DNA of 64,000 nucleotides from Microlunatus soli. Lineage in GTDB: Bacteria; Actinomycetota; Actinomycetes; Propionibacteriales; Propionibacteriaceae. Under the pieces are notes generated by a model that was given only the letters and a program-made list of their open reading frames with translations, made no database searches and was not told the origin of the DNA. Positions 27,229 through 34,978 of this stretch are shown one piece after another (position 1 is the first letter of the stretch; each line of letters opens with the position of its first letter). The stretch lies in NCBI RefSeq assembly GCF_900105385.1, contig NZ_LT629772.1, positions 5,208,001-5,272,000 of the forward strand. Reading direction: 5' to 3'. The position numbers and the translations under genes are program-made.

Positions 27229-28245
27229 GTGCCTGCTTCTGTGATCGTTGACGCCTTGTGGGGTGATTCGGGGAAGGGGAAGACGTGCGCCTACTTGGCT
27301 CGTAAGCACGATGCTCAGCTGGCTGTTCGGGCTGGGATCGGGACCAATGCCGGGGCCAGTGTGACGTTGGAGTCCGGCGAGTTGATCAAGGCTCGGCAAC
27401 TGCCGACCGGCTGGCTCAACCCGGGGACGAAGGTCGCCGTAGGGTCGGGAGTGCTGGTTGATCCGCGGGTGTTCGCTGACGAGCTGGAGCGTTACGGTCT
27501 GGGCGACCGGGCGATGATCGATCCGCGGTGCGCGGTGATCAGCGAGCAGCACATCGCCGATGAGCAGGCTGACCAACATCTGCGCAAGCAGGTGGGGTCG
27601 ACCTGTACCGGCAACGGATACGCCAGGGCCGACTTCGCGCTGCGCCGGGCACAGCAGGCACGGGACATCCCGGAGTTGGCGCCGTATCTCGGTGACGTCG
27701 CGGCCGAGGCCAATCGGGTCGCCGCCGACCCGGACGGACTGGTGTTGATCGAGAGCTCGCAGGGCACGATGTTGTCGCTGGCGCTCAGCGAGGACTACCC
27801 CTACACCACGTCCGGCAATTGCACCACAGCCTCGGCGTTGAACGACGTCGGCCTGAACTGGCGGCATCTCGATGAGGTGATCATGATCGTCAAGGCGCTG
27901 CCGACCCGGGTCGGCGAAGGGCCGCTGCCGTACGAGATCAGTACCGCCGAGGCCGAGCGGCGGGGGATCGCCGAGTACGGAGTCGTGACCGGCAGGCCGA
28001 GACGAAAGGCCGAGGCCATCGATGCCGACACGCTGCGCTACGCGGCGATGCTGAACGGTCCCACCCGGATCGCTCTGACGTTCTGTGATCATCTCGATCC
28101 CGCGATCCGCGGACAGCGCGGCAGCGCGGCCATCGGACCCGAGGTCCGTCGGGTGATCGGCGAGGTCGAACAGGCCACCGGCGCTCCGGTCACGTTGCTG
28201 GACACCGGGCCACGGTTGGACGATGTGATCGATCTCGAGGGCTGA
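27229..28245 (+). CDS. Short divergent PurA-like (adenylosuccinate synthetase family) protein
   Basis: 338 aa from GTG 27229 (TAAGGAG 7-13 bases upstream), like the short archaeal type instead of the usual ~430. WGDSGKGK keeps the P-loop and the catalytic Asp but has Ser for Glu. The motif NAGHT reads NAGAS, so the second catalytic residue (His41 in E. coli) is Ala. The guanine-binding TKLD segment is LTFCDHLD, lacking the Lys. ESSQGTML, YPYTTSGNCTT, KALPTRVGEGPLP and TGRPRR are conserved. A different substrate or nucleotide is likely; the ordinary purA is expected elsewhere. No purine gene is adjacent. Confidence 0.75.
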   Translation: MPASVIVDALWGDSGKGKTCAYLARKHDAQLAVRAGIGTNAGASVTLESGELIKARQLPTGWLNPGTKVAVGSGVLVDPRVFADELERYGLGDRAMIDPRCAVISEQHIADEQADQHLRKQVGSTCTGNGYARADFALRRAQQARDIPELAPYLGDVAAEANRVAADPDGLVLIESSQGTMLSLALSEDYPYTTSGNCTTASALNDVGLNWRHLDEVIMIVKALPTRVGEGPLPYEISTAEAERRGIAEYGVVTGRPRRKAEAIDADTLRYAAMLNGPTRIALTFCDHLDPAIRGQRGSAAIGPEVRRVIGEVEQATGAPVTLLDTGPRLDDVIDLEG

Positions 28246-28351
28246 CATTTCCTCGACGTCGACCTCGTGCCTCCCGTCGAGGACGCCGTGCAGGAGGCGA
28301 TCTCCCGCTCAGTTGATCATCGCCCCGGCTGCAGATCAAGCCGGTGGCGGA

Positions 28352-29305
28352 TCAGATCGTTCGGCGGTCCCAGTGTCGGAGCTTCGCCGGGTTGACGATG
28401 GCCCAGATCTGTTTGATCTTGTGATCGACGACGTCGAAGGCCAGGACTGTGACGGCGCTGCCGCTCAACCGCACGACCAGGCCGGGTCGGCCGTTGACAA
28501 CCTCCTCCGCGATCGTGACATGGTCTGGTCTCCGTGCAGCGATCGTGAGGTAGTGCCGGCCGATCTGCGCGGCGCCGACGATGGGAGCCAACGCCGCCTG
28601 GGTGACGCCGCCGCCGTCGGCAATGGCAATCGCGTCCGGATCGAGGACGTCGAGGATGGCGTTGACATCGTGCGCCTCCCACGCCTTCCGGAAGGCTCTG
28701 ACGAGTTCGCTCTGCTCGGTCGACTGAGCCGGCGGGACGCGGGTCGAGCGGGCCCGGTTGCGGGCCGAGTAGGCGAGTTGGCGGCAGGCCTGAGCAGTAC
28801 GGCCGACGACGTCGGCGATCTCGGGATAGGAGTAGCCGAACACGTCGTGCAGGATCAGGGCGACGCGTTCGGCGGGAGTCATCGATTCGAGGGTGACGAG
28901 GAAGGCCATGGTCACGGACTCGTCGAGAGTGACCCGGTCTGCGGGATCGGGAGAGGTCGGGTCCGACGCATTGCTCGTGCTCGCCCAATCGGCGCCGTCG
29001 GGGAGTGGCTCGGGGACCCATTCCCCGACGTACTGTTCGCGGCGCGATCGGGCGGAGCCGAGGAGGTCGAGGCAGATCCGTCCGATCACCGTGGTCAGCC
29101 AGGCACCCGGGGAGCGGATGGCGTCGCGATCCTGCTCCGACATGGCGTACCAGCGTGCATACCCTTCCTGAACGGCGTCCTCGGCCTCGGCGACCGATCC
29201 GAGCAGTCGGTACGCCAGGTTCATCAGCCGGCGGCGGTCCGCCATCACCGCGGTCAGACTCGCATCCTCCGCCGGACGCGTCGCATCGTCGTACGTCATC
29301 TGCAC
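28352..29305 (-). CDS. sigJ: ECF41-type sigma factor with C-terminal SnoaL-like domain
   Basis: 317 aa. Region 2 (RRRLMNLAYRLLGSVAEAEDAVQEGYARW) and region 4 (MTPAERVALILHDVFGYSYPEIADVVGRT) are normal; between them stands GEWVPEPLPDG, the WLPEP-type linker of ECF41. The C-terminal ~110 residues form a SnoaL/NTF2-like domain with ADGGGVT, a variant of the DGGG(K) motif that tunes activity. No anti-sigma gene is seen, as expected for this group, where the extension itself is the control. Divergent from a DoxX and a SnoaL gene, the probable targets. Confidence 0.88.
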   Translation of the reverse strand: MQMTYDDATRPAEDASLTAVMADRRRLMNLAYRLLGSVAEAEDAVQEGYARWYAMSEQDRDAIRSPGAWLTTVIGRICLDLLGSARSRREQYVGEWVPEPLPDGADWASTSNASDPTSPDPADRVTLDESVTMAFLVTLESMTPAERVALILHDVFGYSYPEIADVVGRTAQACRQLAYSARNRARSTRVPPAQSTEQSELVRAFRKAWEAHDVNAILDVLDPDAIAIADGGGVTQAALAPIVGAAQIGRHYLTIAARRPDHVTIAEEVVNGRPGLVVRLSGSAVTVLAFDVVDHKIKQIWAIVNPAKLRHWDRRTI

Positions 29306-29464
29306 AGTCTCCCGTCAATGGTCCTCGTCGGTACGACGATTGTCGCCCTCCGTCCGTCAGGGTCCGTCGGAATCCCGGTTCGACGGGCCCACTCGCAGCA
29401 CCGTCAGGAACGGGCCAGCACACAGATCGTGGATGTCCCGCGGAGCTCGTGCGGCGTCGCGTCC

Positions 29465-29489
29465 TGACACTGGTAGTCCCGCCGTCGTC
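29465..29489 (+). promoter_or_regulatory. Possible ECF41 promoter for the DoxX gene
   Basis: TGACAC at 29465-29470 and CGTCGTC at 29483-29489, with 12-15 bases between, resemble the ECF41 consensus (TGTCACA, then CGTC), though the spacing is shorter than the usual 16-18. It lies 76 bases before the DoxX start in the 259-base divergent gap. Confidence 0.35.
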
Positions 29490-29564
29490 ATATCCGGTGT
29501 ACGGCATCACGTCGAAGGGGAGCGCGGAAATGCAGCGGGACACGATCATGGTCGGTGCGATCGC

Positions 29565-29939
29565 ATGAGCATCGGCCTGTGGATCATCGCATCGGTCCTG
29601 TCACTGGGATTCATCAGCTCCGGTGCGGTCAAGATCATCCGGAGCCGGGAACAGGTCGTCGGGCTCGGATTCGGCTGGGCCGAGCACTACTCGCGGCCGG
29701 CCGTCAAGCTGATCGGCATCGCAGAGGTCGCCGGGGCCGTCGGCCTGGTCGTGCCACCGCTGGCGGGGATCGTTCCAGTACTGTCGCCGATCGCAGCCAC
29801 TTGCTTGGCACTGCTGATGGCCGGCGCCGTGATCGTCCACCTCCGTCGTCGCGAGGGCCGCAAGCTCGCCGTCCCGGTCGCCCTTCTGCTGCTGGCCTCC
29901 GTCGTGGCCGTCGGCCGATTCGCTTGGTGCCCGTTCTGA
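29565..29939 (+). CDS. DoxX-like membrane protein
   Basis: 124 aa from ATG 29565, four membrane helices: LWIIASVLSLGFISSGAVKIIRS, KLIGIAEVAGAVGLVVPPLAG, LSPIAATCLALLMAGAVIVHL and VALLLLASVVAVGRF. The pattern is the DoxX-like group often linked to ECF41 sigma factors and redox stress. The open frame runs further upstream but that part is not protein-like. The next gene follows 33 bases later on the same strand. Confidence 0.8.
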   Translation: MSIGLWIIASVLSLGFISSGAVKIIRSREQVVGLGFGWAEHYSRPAVKLIGIAEVAGAVGLVVPPLAGIVPVLSPIAATCLALLMAGAVIVHLRRREGRKLAVPVALLLLASVVAVGRFAWCPF

Positions 29940-29972
29940 GTCGCGCTCAGCCCACCCTTGAAAGGACGTCCC

Positions 29973-30404
29973 ATGAACACGACAACCCGATCGACCAATC
30001 AGGCCACCTACCAACGGCTGTACGACGCCATCGGCAGCCGCGACCTCGGACAGATTGCCCGAACCGTCGACGAACTGTTCCATCCGGATGCCGTGTTCCA
30101 CGGTGGCCCGCCCGACGCGGAGTCGGCCGGGGCCGCCGTGAAGACAGCCTGGACCATGCTGCTCAAAGCCTTCCCCGACATCAGCGTCACGGTCGAGGAC
30201 ACCATCGCCGAGGCAGACAAGGTCGTCTTCCGCAACACGGTCACCGGAACCCACCGGGGCGACTACCGCGGCCTGCCGGCGACCGGAAAGAAGATCAACT
30301 ACAGCGAGATGTTCATCATCCGCTTCGCCGACGGCAAGGTCGCCGAAGGTTGGGGCATCGTCGACCTGTACTCCCAGTTACAGCAACTCGGCGTCCGGAG
30401 TTGA
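29973..30404 (+). CDS. SnoaL-like ester cyclase family protein
   Basis: 143 aa, NTF2-like fold: RLYDAIGSRDLGQIARTVDELFHPDAVFHGG, LLKAFPDISVTVEDTIAEADKVVFRNTVTGTHRGDYRGLPATGKKI and GKVAEGWGIVDLYSQLQQLG, as in polyketide-cyclase SnoaL relatives. AAAGGA lies 7 bases before the ATG. The same fold forms the C-terminus of the divergent sigma factor, and the gene follows DoxX, so it is likely part of the ECF41 response. Ligand unknown. Confidence 0.82.
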   Translation: MNTTTRSTNQATYQRLYDAIGSRDLGQIARTVDELFHPDAVFHGGPPDAESAGAAVKTAWTMLLKAFPDISVTVEDTIAEADKVVFRNTVTGTHRGDYRGLPATGKKINYSEMFIIRFADGKVAEGWGIVDLYSQLQQLGVRS

Positions 30405-30417
30405 TCAACGACAAACG

Positions 30418-31176
30418 TCACGGCTGCAACGCCGTGATCAGATCCTTCGGCAGTAGTCTGCCGGACCTGATGAACAGGTGCGCCACGACAACGGTGATTG
30501 TCTGGGCCGACAGCAGACCGAACAGCACCAGCAGTTGGGCCGCGCCCGCCTGGACCGGTGATCCACCGCCGAGCAACACCCCGATGAACGCACCCGGCAG
30601 GGTGACCAGACCGACGGTCCGGGTCTGGTCCTGACCGGGGACCAACGCCTCGGGAAGTCGCCGGCGGATCACCTCGGAGATCGACTCGGCCCGCGTCAGC
30701 CCGATGCTCAGCCCGGCCTCGTAGCTGCCGTGTTCCTCCCGCAGCGCGGCGAACACCCGGCGCCCGGCCAGCGTGGTGGCCGTCATCGTGCCGCCGATGA
30801 TGATGCCGGCGACCGGCACCAGTGACGGACCGTTGAACGGAACGGCCCGGGACGCGAAGATCACCGCCAGCGTCGGCAGCAGGCCCACCAGCATCGAGAT
30901 CGCCACCCACGGCCAGCATCGACCGGCCCCGATCCGGCGGGACGAGGTGAACACCGCGACCGAGTACATGAAGAGCGCGAACACGGCCGACCAGACCAGA
31001 TGGCTGAGCGCTGCGGTGATGATCAGCGAGACCACGGCCAACTGCAGGACAGCGCGGCCGGCAGCCAGTCCGATCGCCTTCTGCTGCCGGAGCCGGCCGA
31101 TCAGCGAGGCCGTGATCGCCAGGGCGACCAGGACCACCAGCGCGATGATCAGACCCGGCCCGGGGTGGGCTAGCAC
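30418..31176 (-). CDS. FetB-like ABC permease (UPF0014)
   Basis: 252 aa with seven or so helices; LRQQKAIGLAAGRAVLQLAVVSLII, PVAGIIIGGTMTATTLAGRRVF and VGLVTLPGAFIGVLLGGGSPVQAGAAQLLVLF are FetB motifs. FetAB exports iron in enterobacteria; the ATPase partner FetA is not next to it here, so the transport partner is open. GTG start 4 bases after the stop of the NCS1 permease, hence one operon. Confidence 0.8.
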   Translation of the reverse strand: MLAHPGPGLIIALVVLVALAITASLIGRLRQQKAIGLAAGRAVLQLAVVSLIITAALSHLVWSAVFALFMYSVAVFTSSRRIGAGRCWPWVAISMLVGLLPTLAVIFASRAVPFNGPSLVPVAGIIIGGTMTATTLAGRRVFAALREEHGSYEAGLSIGLTRAESISEVIRRRLPEALVPGQDQTRTVGLVTLPGAFIGVLLGGGSPVQAGAAQLLVLFGLLSAQTITVVVAHLFIRSGRLLPKDLITALQP

Positions 31177-31180
31177 CGGC

Positions 31181-32635
31181 TCACGCCGCCGGCGACTCTT
31201 GCCGCCGGACGGCGGCTCGACCGAAGATCAGATAACCGACGAACCCGATCACCAGTGCCGCCAACACCCCAAGATTGGCGAACGCCCAATCGCCGGTCCG
31301 GCCACCGAACGGGCCGAGCAGATAACCCTGCCAGCCGAGCCATGGGGCGTAGCTGTTGATGACCAGACCCCAGCCGATCGCGGTGCCGATGATCATCAGC
31401 ACGATTCCGAGGAAGCCGATATCCCCGTAGCGGCCGTTCCTGTCCTGCAGGGCTGCGGCGTCGTAGTCACGGCGGCGCAGTGCGATGTCGGCCACCATCA
31501 CTCCGGCCCAGGCCGCGATCGGCACTCCGAGGGTGATCAGGAATCCCTGGAACGGGCCGAGGAAATCACCGGCGAAGAAGACGATGTAGATCGAGCCGGC
31601 GATCATGATCACCCCGTCGACGGCCGCGGCCAGCCAACGGGGGACCGGCAGCCCGGCGCTGAGTAGCGCCAGACCGGAGGAGTAGATGTCCAGCACCGCG
31701 CCGCCGACCAGCCCGAGCACCGCGACGATGGCGAACGGCACCAGGAACCAGGTCGGCAGCAATGTCGTCAGCGCGCCGACGGGATCGGCGGCCACCGCAT
31801 CATCCAGTTGCTTGGACGAACCGGCCAGCAGCACACCGAACACCAACAACAACACCGGCGCCAGCGCCGCACCGAGGGTGGTCCAGCCGACCACCCCGGA
31901 GCTACTGACCCGGCGCGGCAGATACCGGGAGTAGTCGGCGGCCATATTGGCCCAGCTCAACCCGAAGGCCGTCATCATGAAGATCAGGGCACCGACCATC
32001 GCCGACGGGCCGCCCCAGGGCAGCGCCAGCAACGCAGAGCCGTCGATGTGACCGAGCACCAGGATCGCGTACACGACGGTCAGCACGCCGGTGATCACGG
32101 TGATGATCACCTGGAGCCGCATGATCAGCGAGAAGCCGATGATCCCACTGCCGACGATCAGGGCGGCCACCACGACCAGTGAAACGATCTTGGTCGTGGT
32201 GCCGGCATTCCACCCCAACTCACCGAACACGGTGCTGGTGGCGAGCACGGCCAACGAGACCAACGATGTCTCCCAACCGACGGTGATCATCCAGGACACG
32301 ACAGCCGGGACCCGGCTGCCGCGGACACCGAACGCGGGCCGCGCCAACACCATGGTGGGTGCCGATCCGCGCTTACCGACAAGGGAGATCACGCCACACA
32401 GGGCAAAGCTCAGCACGGTCCCGATCACGCCGACGATGATCGCCTGTACGGCCGACAGGCCGAACCCCAGCACGAACGATCCGTAGCTGATCCCGAGCAC
32501 CGAGACGTTGGCGGCGAACCAGGGCCAGAACAGGCTGCGTGGGGTGCCGTGCCGTTCCTCCTCGGCAATGGTGTTCAGGCCGTTTTGTTCCACGGCCAAT
32601 GCGCGGCGTTCTTGGTCGCCGGCAGCAGTGTTCAT
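31181..32635 (-). CDS. NCS1-family nucleobase/cation symporter
   Basis: 484 aa, 12 helices, CodB-like branch of the purine-cytosine permease family: FWPWFAANVSVLGISYGSFVLGFGL, the loop GKRGSAPTMVLARPAFGVRGS, and FGLSWANMAADYSRYLPRRVSSSGVVGW. Substrate (cytosine, allantoin or another ring) cannot be told. A -10 TAATCT lies 6 bases before the ATG (32642-32647 on the other strand), so the mRNA is probably leaderless. Confidence 0.85.
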   Translation of the reverse strand: MNTAAGDQERRALAVEQNGLNTIAEEERHGTPRSLFWPWFAANVSVLGISYGSFVLGFGLSAVQAIIVGVIGTVLSFALCGVISLVGKRGSAPTMVLARPAFGVRGSRVPAVVSWMITVGWETSLVSLAVLATSTVFGELGWNAGTTTKIVSLVVVAALIVGSGIIGFSLIMRLQVIITVITGVLTVVYAILVLGHIDGSALLALPWGGPSAMVGALIFMMTAFGLSWANMAADYSRYLPRRVSSSGVVGWTTLGAALAPVLLLVFGVLLAGSSKQLDDAVAADPVGALTTLLPTWFLVPFAIVAVLGLVGGAVLDIYSSGLALLSAGLPVPRWLAAAVDGVIMIAGSIYIVFFAGDFLGPFQGFLITLGVPIAAWAGVMVADIALRRRDYDAAALQDRNGRYGDIGFLGIVLMIIGTAIGWGLVINSYAPWLGWQGYLLGPFGGRTGDWAFANLGVLAALVIGFVGYLIFGRAAVRRQESPAA

Positions 32636-32693
32636 GGGGTGAGATTAATCCTTGGCGACGCTTCTGCGTGCGGACACGGCCGGGTGAGCCGGC

Positions 32694-33143
32694 TCAGCGG
32701 TCGGAATCCGGTTGCGGTGGGGGGAGCGCACAGGCGGGCGTCCCGCCCGGCAGCCGCCGCCGGTTCCTCGACACCCATTGATAGACCCGTCGGGCGATCG
32801 GCCGGATCGGTCGGCTCGCGATCAGCCGGCCGACCACCGCGTACGGCATCCCGGCATACTGCAGCCACGCGGCGAATGCCGGAGCGCCACCGGGGAGCTG
32901 GGCTGGGACGTCGCCGGCCGCGACCCAGATCATCTCGTGCCGGGTGCGCTCCTCGGTCAGACCGAAGGAATCCAGATCCAGGAACTGATACGGCACCCGG
33001 CGCGCGTCGGGACGGTCCCGGCGGTGCAGCCGGTCACCCAGCCAATTGGTGCTGCTGGTGCAGAACGCGCAGTCACCATCGATGATCACCCACGGCTCGG
33101 TGCGACGTCCGGCGCCGATCATCGGTCGACCTGAAAGGTCCAT
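32694..33143 (-). CDS. DCC-family thiol-disulfide oxidoreductase (DUF393)
   Basis: 149 aa from ATG 33143 (the long frame up to 33551 is antisense to the glycosyltransferase). WVIIDGDCAFCTSSTNWLGDRL holds the CxxC redox site of the DCC family, and FLDLDSFGLTEERTRHEMIWV and GAPAFAAWLQYAGMPYAVVGRL follow the family pattern. These proteins resemble thioredoxins and probably reduce disulfides; partner unknown. Confidence 0.82.
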   Translation of the reverse strand: MDLSGRPMIGAGRRTEPWVIIDGDCAFCTSSTNWLGDRLHRRDRPDARRVPYQFLDLDSFGLTEERTRHEMIWVAAGDVPAQLPGGAPAFAAWLQYAGMPYAVVGRLIASRPIRPIARRVYQWVSRNRRRLPGGTPACALPPPQPDSDR

Positions 33144-33288
33144 GTCCTCATAGTGCCACGCCTGAGCGCCGTAGGACCTTGGTCCCGAATTGTCGGGAAT
33201 CGCCGCAATATCGAATGTTTTGCTTGCGGACTCAACTACTCTTCTGAGTGACCCTGCTGGGTCGAGGATGAGTTTCTCGGGGGAGAAC

Positions 33289-34422
33289 ATGTCTATCACC
33301 ACCTCAGGTGGAGTGCGCCCAAAAGCGGACGCACCACCGGCGGTCGCCGAACCGCCCACAACGGTCGTCGTCGCACTGATTCCGGCGCACGACGAAGCAG
33401 CAGTGATCAACGCCGCGATCAGCAGTCTCGGTCGCCAGCACCGTCGGCCCGACCGGATCGTCGTCGTCGCGGACAACTGCACCGACAACACGCCGGCTCT
33501 GGCGTCGGCAGCCGGTGCCGAGGTCATCGTCACCGTTGACAACAAGTACAAGAAGGCCGGTGCGCTGAATCAGGCGCTGGAGGCGTTGATGCCCGGCCTG
33601 ACCGACGCCGACTCGGTGTTGATCATGGACGCCGATACCACGATCGCTGCGGAATTCGTGGACACCGCACTCCTGACCTTGGCCGCCGACGATCGCGCCG
33701 GCGGAGTGAGCAGTGTCTTCATCGGTCGCAACTCCGACACCATGATCGGACAGTTGCAGCGGATGGAATATCACCGCTACCAGCGCGAGATCAGACGGCG
33801 GAACAACCAGGCATTCGTGATTAGCGGGACGGCTTCACTGTTCCGGGTCGGGGCTCTGCGCGAGGTGCGGTCGGCTCGCGACGGTAAAAGACTTCCGATC
33901 GGCGACGGCTACTACGACGTCTATTCGCTGACCGAGGACAACGAGCTCACCTTTGCGCTCAGGACCCTGGATCATTCCTGTCCCGCGCCCGGTGTCACCA
34001 GCGTCACCGACGTGATGGAGCGGCCGCTCGATCTCTACCGGCAGCGGCACCGCTGGTTCCTCGGTGCGCTGCGCAACCTCCGGCACTACGGGCTGCGGCT
34101 GCCGCTGCATCTGCGCTGGGTCTACTGGGCGCAGCAGATCGGGCTGGTGCTGTCGGTGCTGTCGGCGGCGCTGATGATCACGATGCTGACTCTTACGCTC
34201 GTCCTCCAGCTCGGGTGGTCGCTGACCCCGATCTGGCTGGTGCCGACCGCCATCCTGCTGATCGAGCGGGTGGTGACGGTCTGGACGATGGGGTGGCGGC
34301 AGCGGCTGATCGCCGCATCGCTGCTACCGGAGATGGCTTACTCGATCTTCCTGATCGTCACGTTCTCCGTTGCCTGCAAGGATTTCCTGCTCGGCCGCCG
34401 CGGTAGCTGGTACGCCACCTGA
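33289..34422 (+). CDS. Membrane-bound family 2 glycosyltransferase
   Basis: 377 aa from ATG 33289 with CGGGGGAG 4 bases upstream. GT2 catalytic marks: VVALIPAHDEAAVINAAI, VVADNCTDNT, LIMDADTT (DxD), LTEDNELTFAL (catalytic acid) and YRQRHRWFLGAL (QxxRW, processive type). Two C-terminal helices (LVLSVLSAALMITMLTLTLVL, WLVPTAILLIERVVTV) anchor it in the membrane. It probably polymerises or transfers a sugar to an exported glycan. A dyad TCCCGA-attg-TCGGGA at 33183-33198 upstream could be an operator. Product not predictable. Confidence 0.85.
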   Translation: MSITTSGGVRPKADAPPAVAEPPTTVVVALIPAHDEAAVINAAISSLGRQHRRPDRIVVVADNCTDNTPALASAAGAEVIVTVDNKYKKAGALNQALEALMPGLTDADSVLIMDADTTIAAEFVDTALLTLAADDRAGGVSSVFIGRNSDTMIGQLQRMEYHRYQREIRRRNNQAFVISGTASLFRVGALREVRSARDGKRLPIGDGYYDVYSLTEDNELTFALRTLDHSCPAPGVTSVTDVMERPLDLYRQRHRWFLGALRNLRHYGLRLPLHLRWVYWAQQIGLVLSVLSAALMITMLTLTLVLQLGWSLTPIWLVPTAILLIERVVTVWTMGWRQRLIAASLLPEMAYSIFLIVTFSVACKDFLLGRRGSWYAT

Positions 34423-34477
34423 GTCAGGACCCTCCTTTCCCGCCCAACATCTGCGCGATCCGAGTCGAGCGCCGGGC

Positions 34478-34498
34478 GTCCTGAGCCTGTCGCAGGAC
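34478..34498 (+). repeat. Variant GAGCCTGTCGCAGG repeat
   Basis: cctgagcctgtcgcagga differs from the other family members by one base in the GTCGAAGG core; it also forms a short dyad GTCCTg..cAGGAC. It is the only such element in the 265-base gap between the glycosyltransferase and the next small gene. Confidence 0.5.
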
Positions 34499-34687
34499 CG
34501 CTCACCGTCTCGTCGGCCCTTGGGTGTTTCGCGACCTCGGACCTCTCGGTAGAGAGCTCTGTCATCAGGCGTCCTCGAGTGAGGACGTCATCGTCAGCCG
34601 ACGCCACCCACTCCGTGTGGCGCCTGTTCATCGACGCCGCGTCAGCCGATGCAGCGTCTCCATCAACGATCTCGGGGGAGATCCATC

Positions 34688-34936
34688 ATGTGCATGCCCA
34701 TGCGTCAATCCACGTCCGGTGCCACCTGCACCAGCGCCGCCCTGGCCGCGACCGGTGCCTCGGCCGGCGTCGTCCACATCCTCTGGCTGGCCGTCGCGCT
34801 GATGATCCTCGGCGGCTGCGTCCTGACTGCGGCCAAGCTGGCTCCGCGGGTCGCCGTCGAACCGGTCCGTCGTCCCGACGGTCACTACCGGTTGCGGCTG
34901 ACCTGGAACGGGCGGCCGGTCGGGCGTCGAGACTGA
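34688..34936 (+). CDS. Small single-helix membrane protein
   Basis: 82 aa from ATG 34688 (GGGGGAG 6-12 bases upstream). A short Ser/Thr/Cys N-terminus is followed by one membrane helix (GVVHILWLAVALMILGGCVLTAA) and a basic tail (RRPDGHYRLRLTWNGRPVGRRD), so the C-terminus is probably in the cytoplasm. No family recognised. A dyad CGTCCTC-gagt... GAGGACG at 34570-34587 sits 100 bases upstream. Confidence 0.6.
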   Translation: MCMPMRQSTSGATCTSAALAATGASAGVVHILWLAVALMILGGCVLTAAKLAPRVAVEPVRRPDGHYRLRLTWNGRPVGRRD

Positions 34937-34978
34937 GCCTCGATCCGCCGATCTGTCGCCGAGCACTACACTCACCTC

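Noticed and set aside
26986-28248. 420-codon minus frame opposite the PurA-like gene
   Set aside because: Antisense shadow, low-complexity sequence, no start signal; the plus strand holds the family match.
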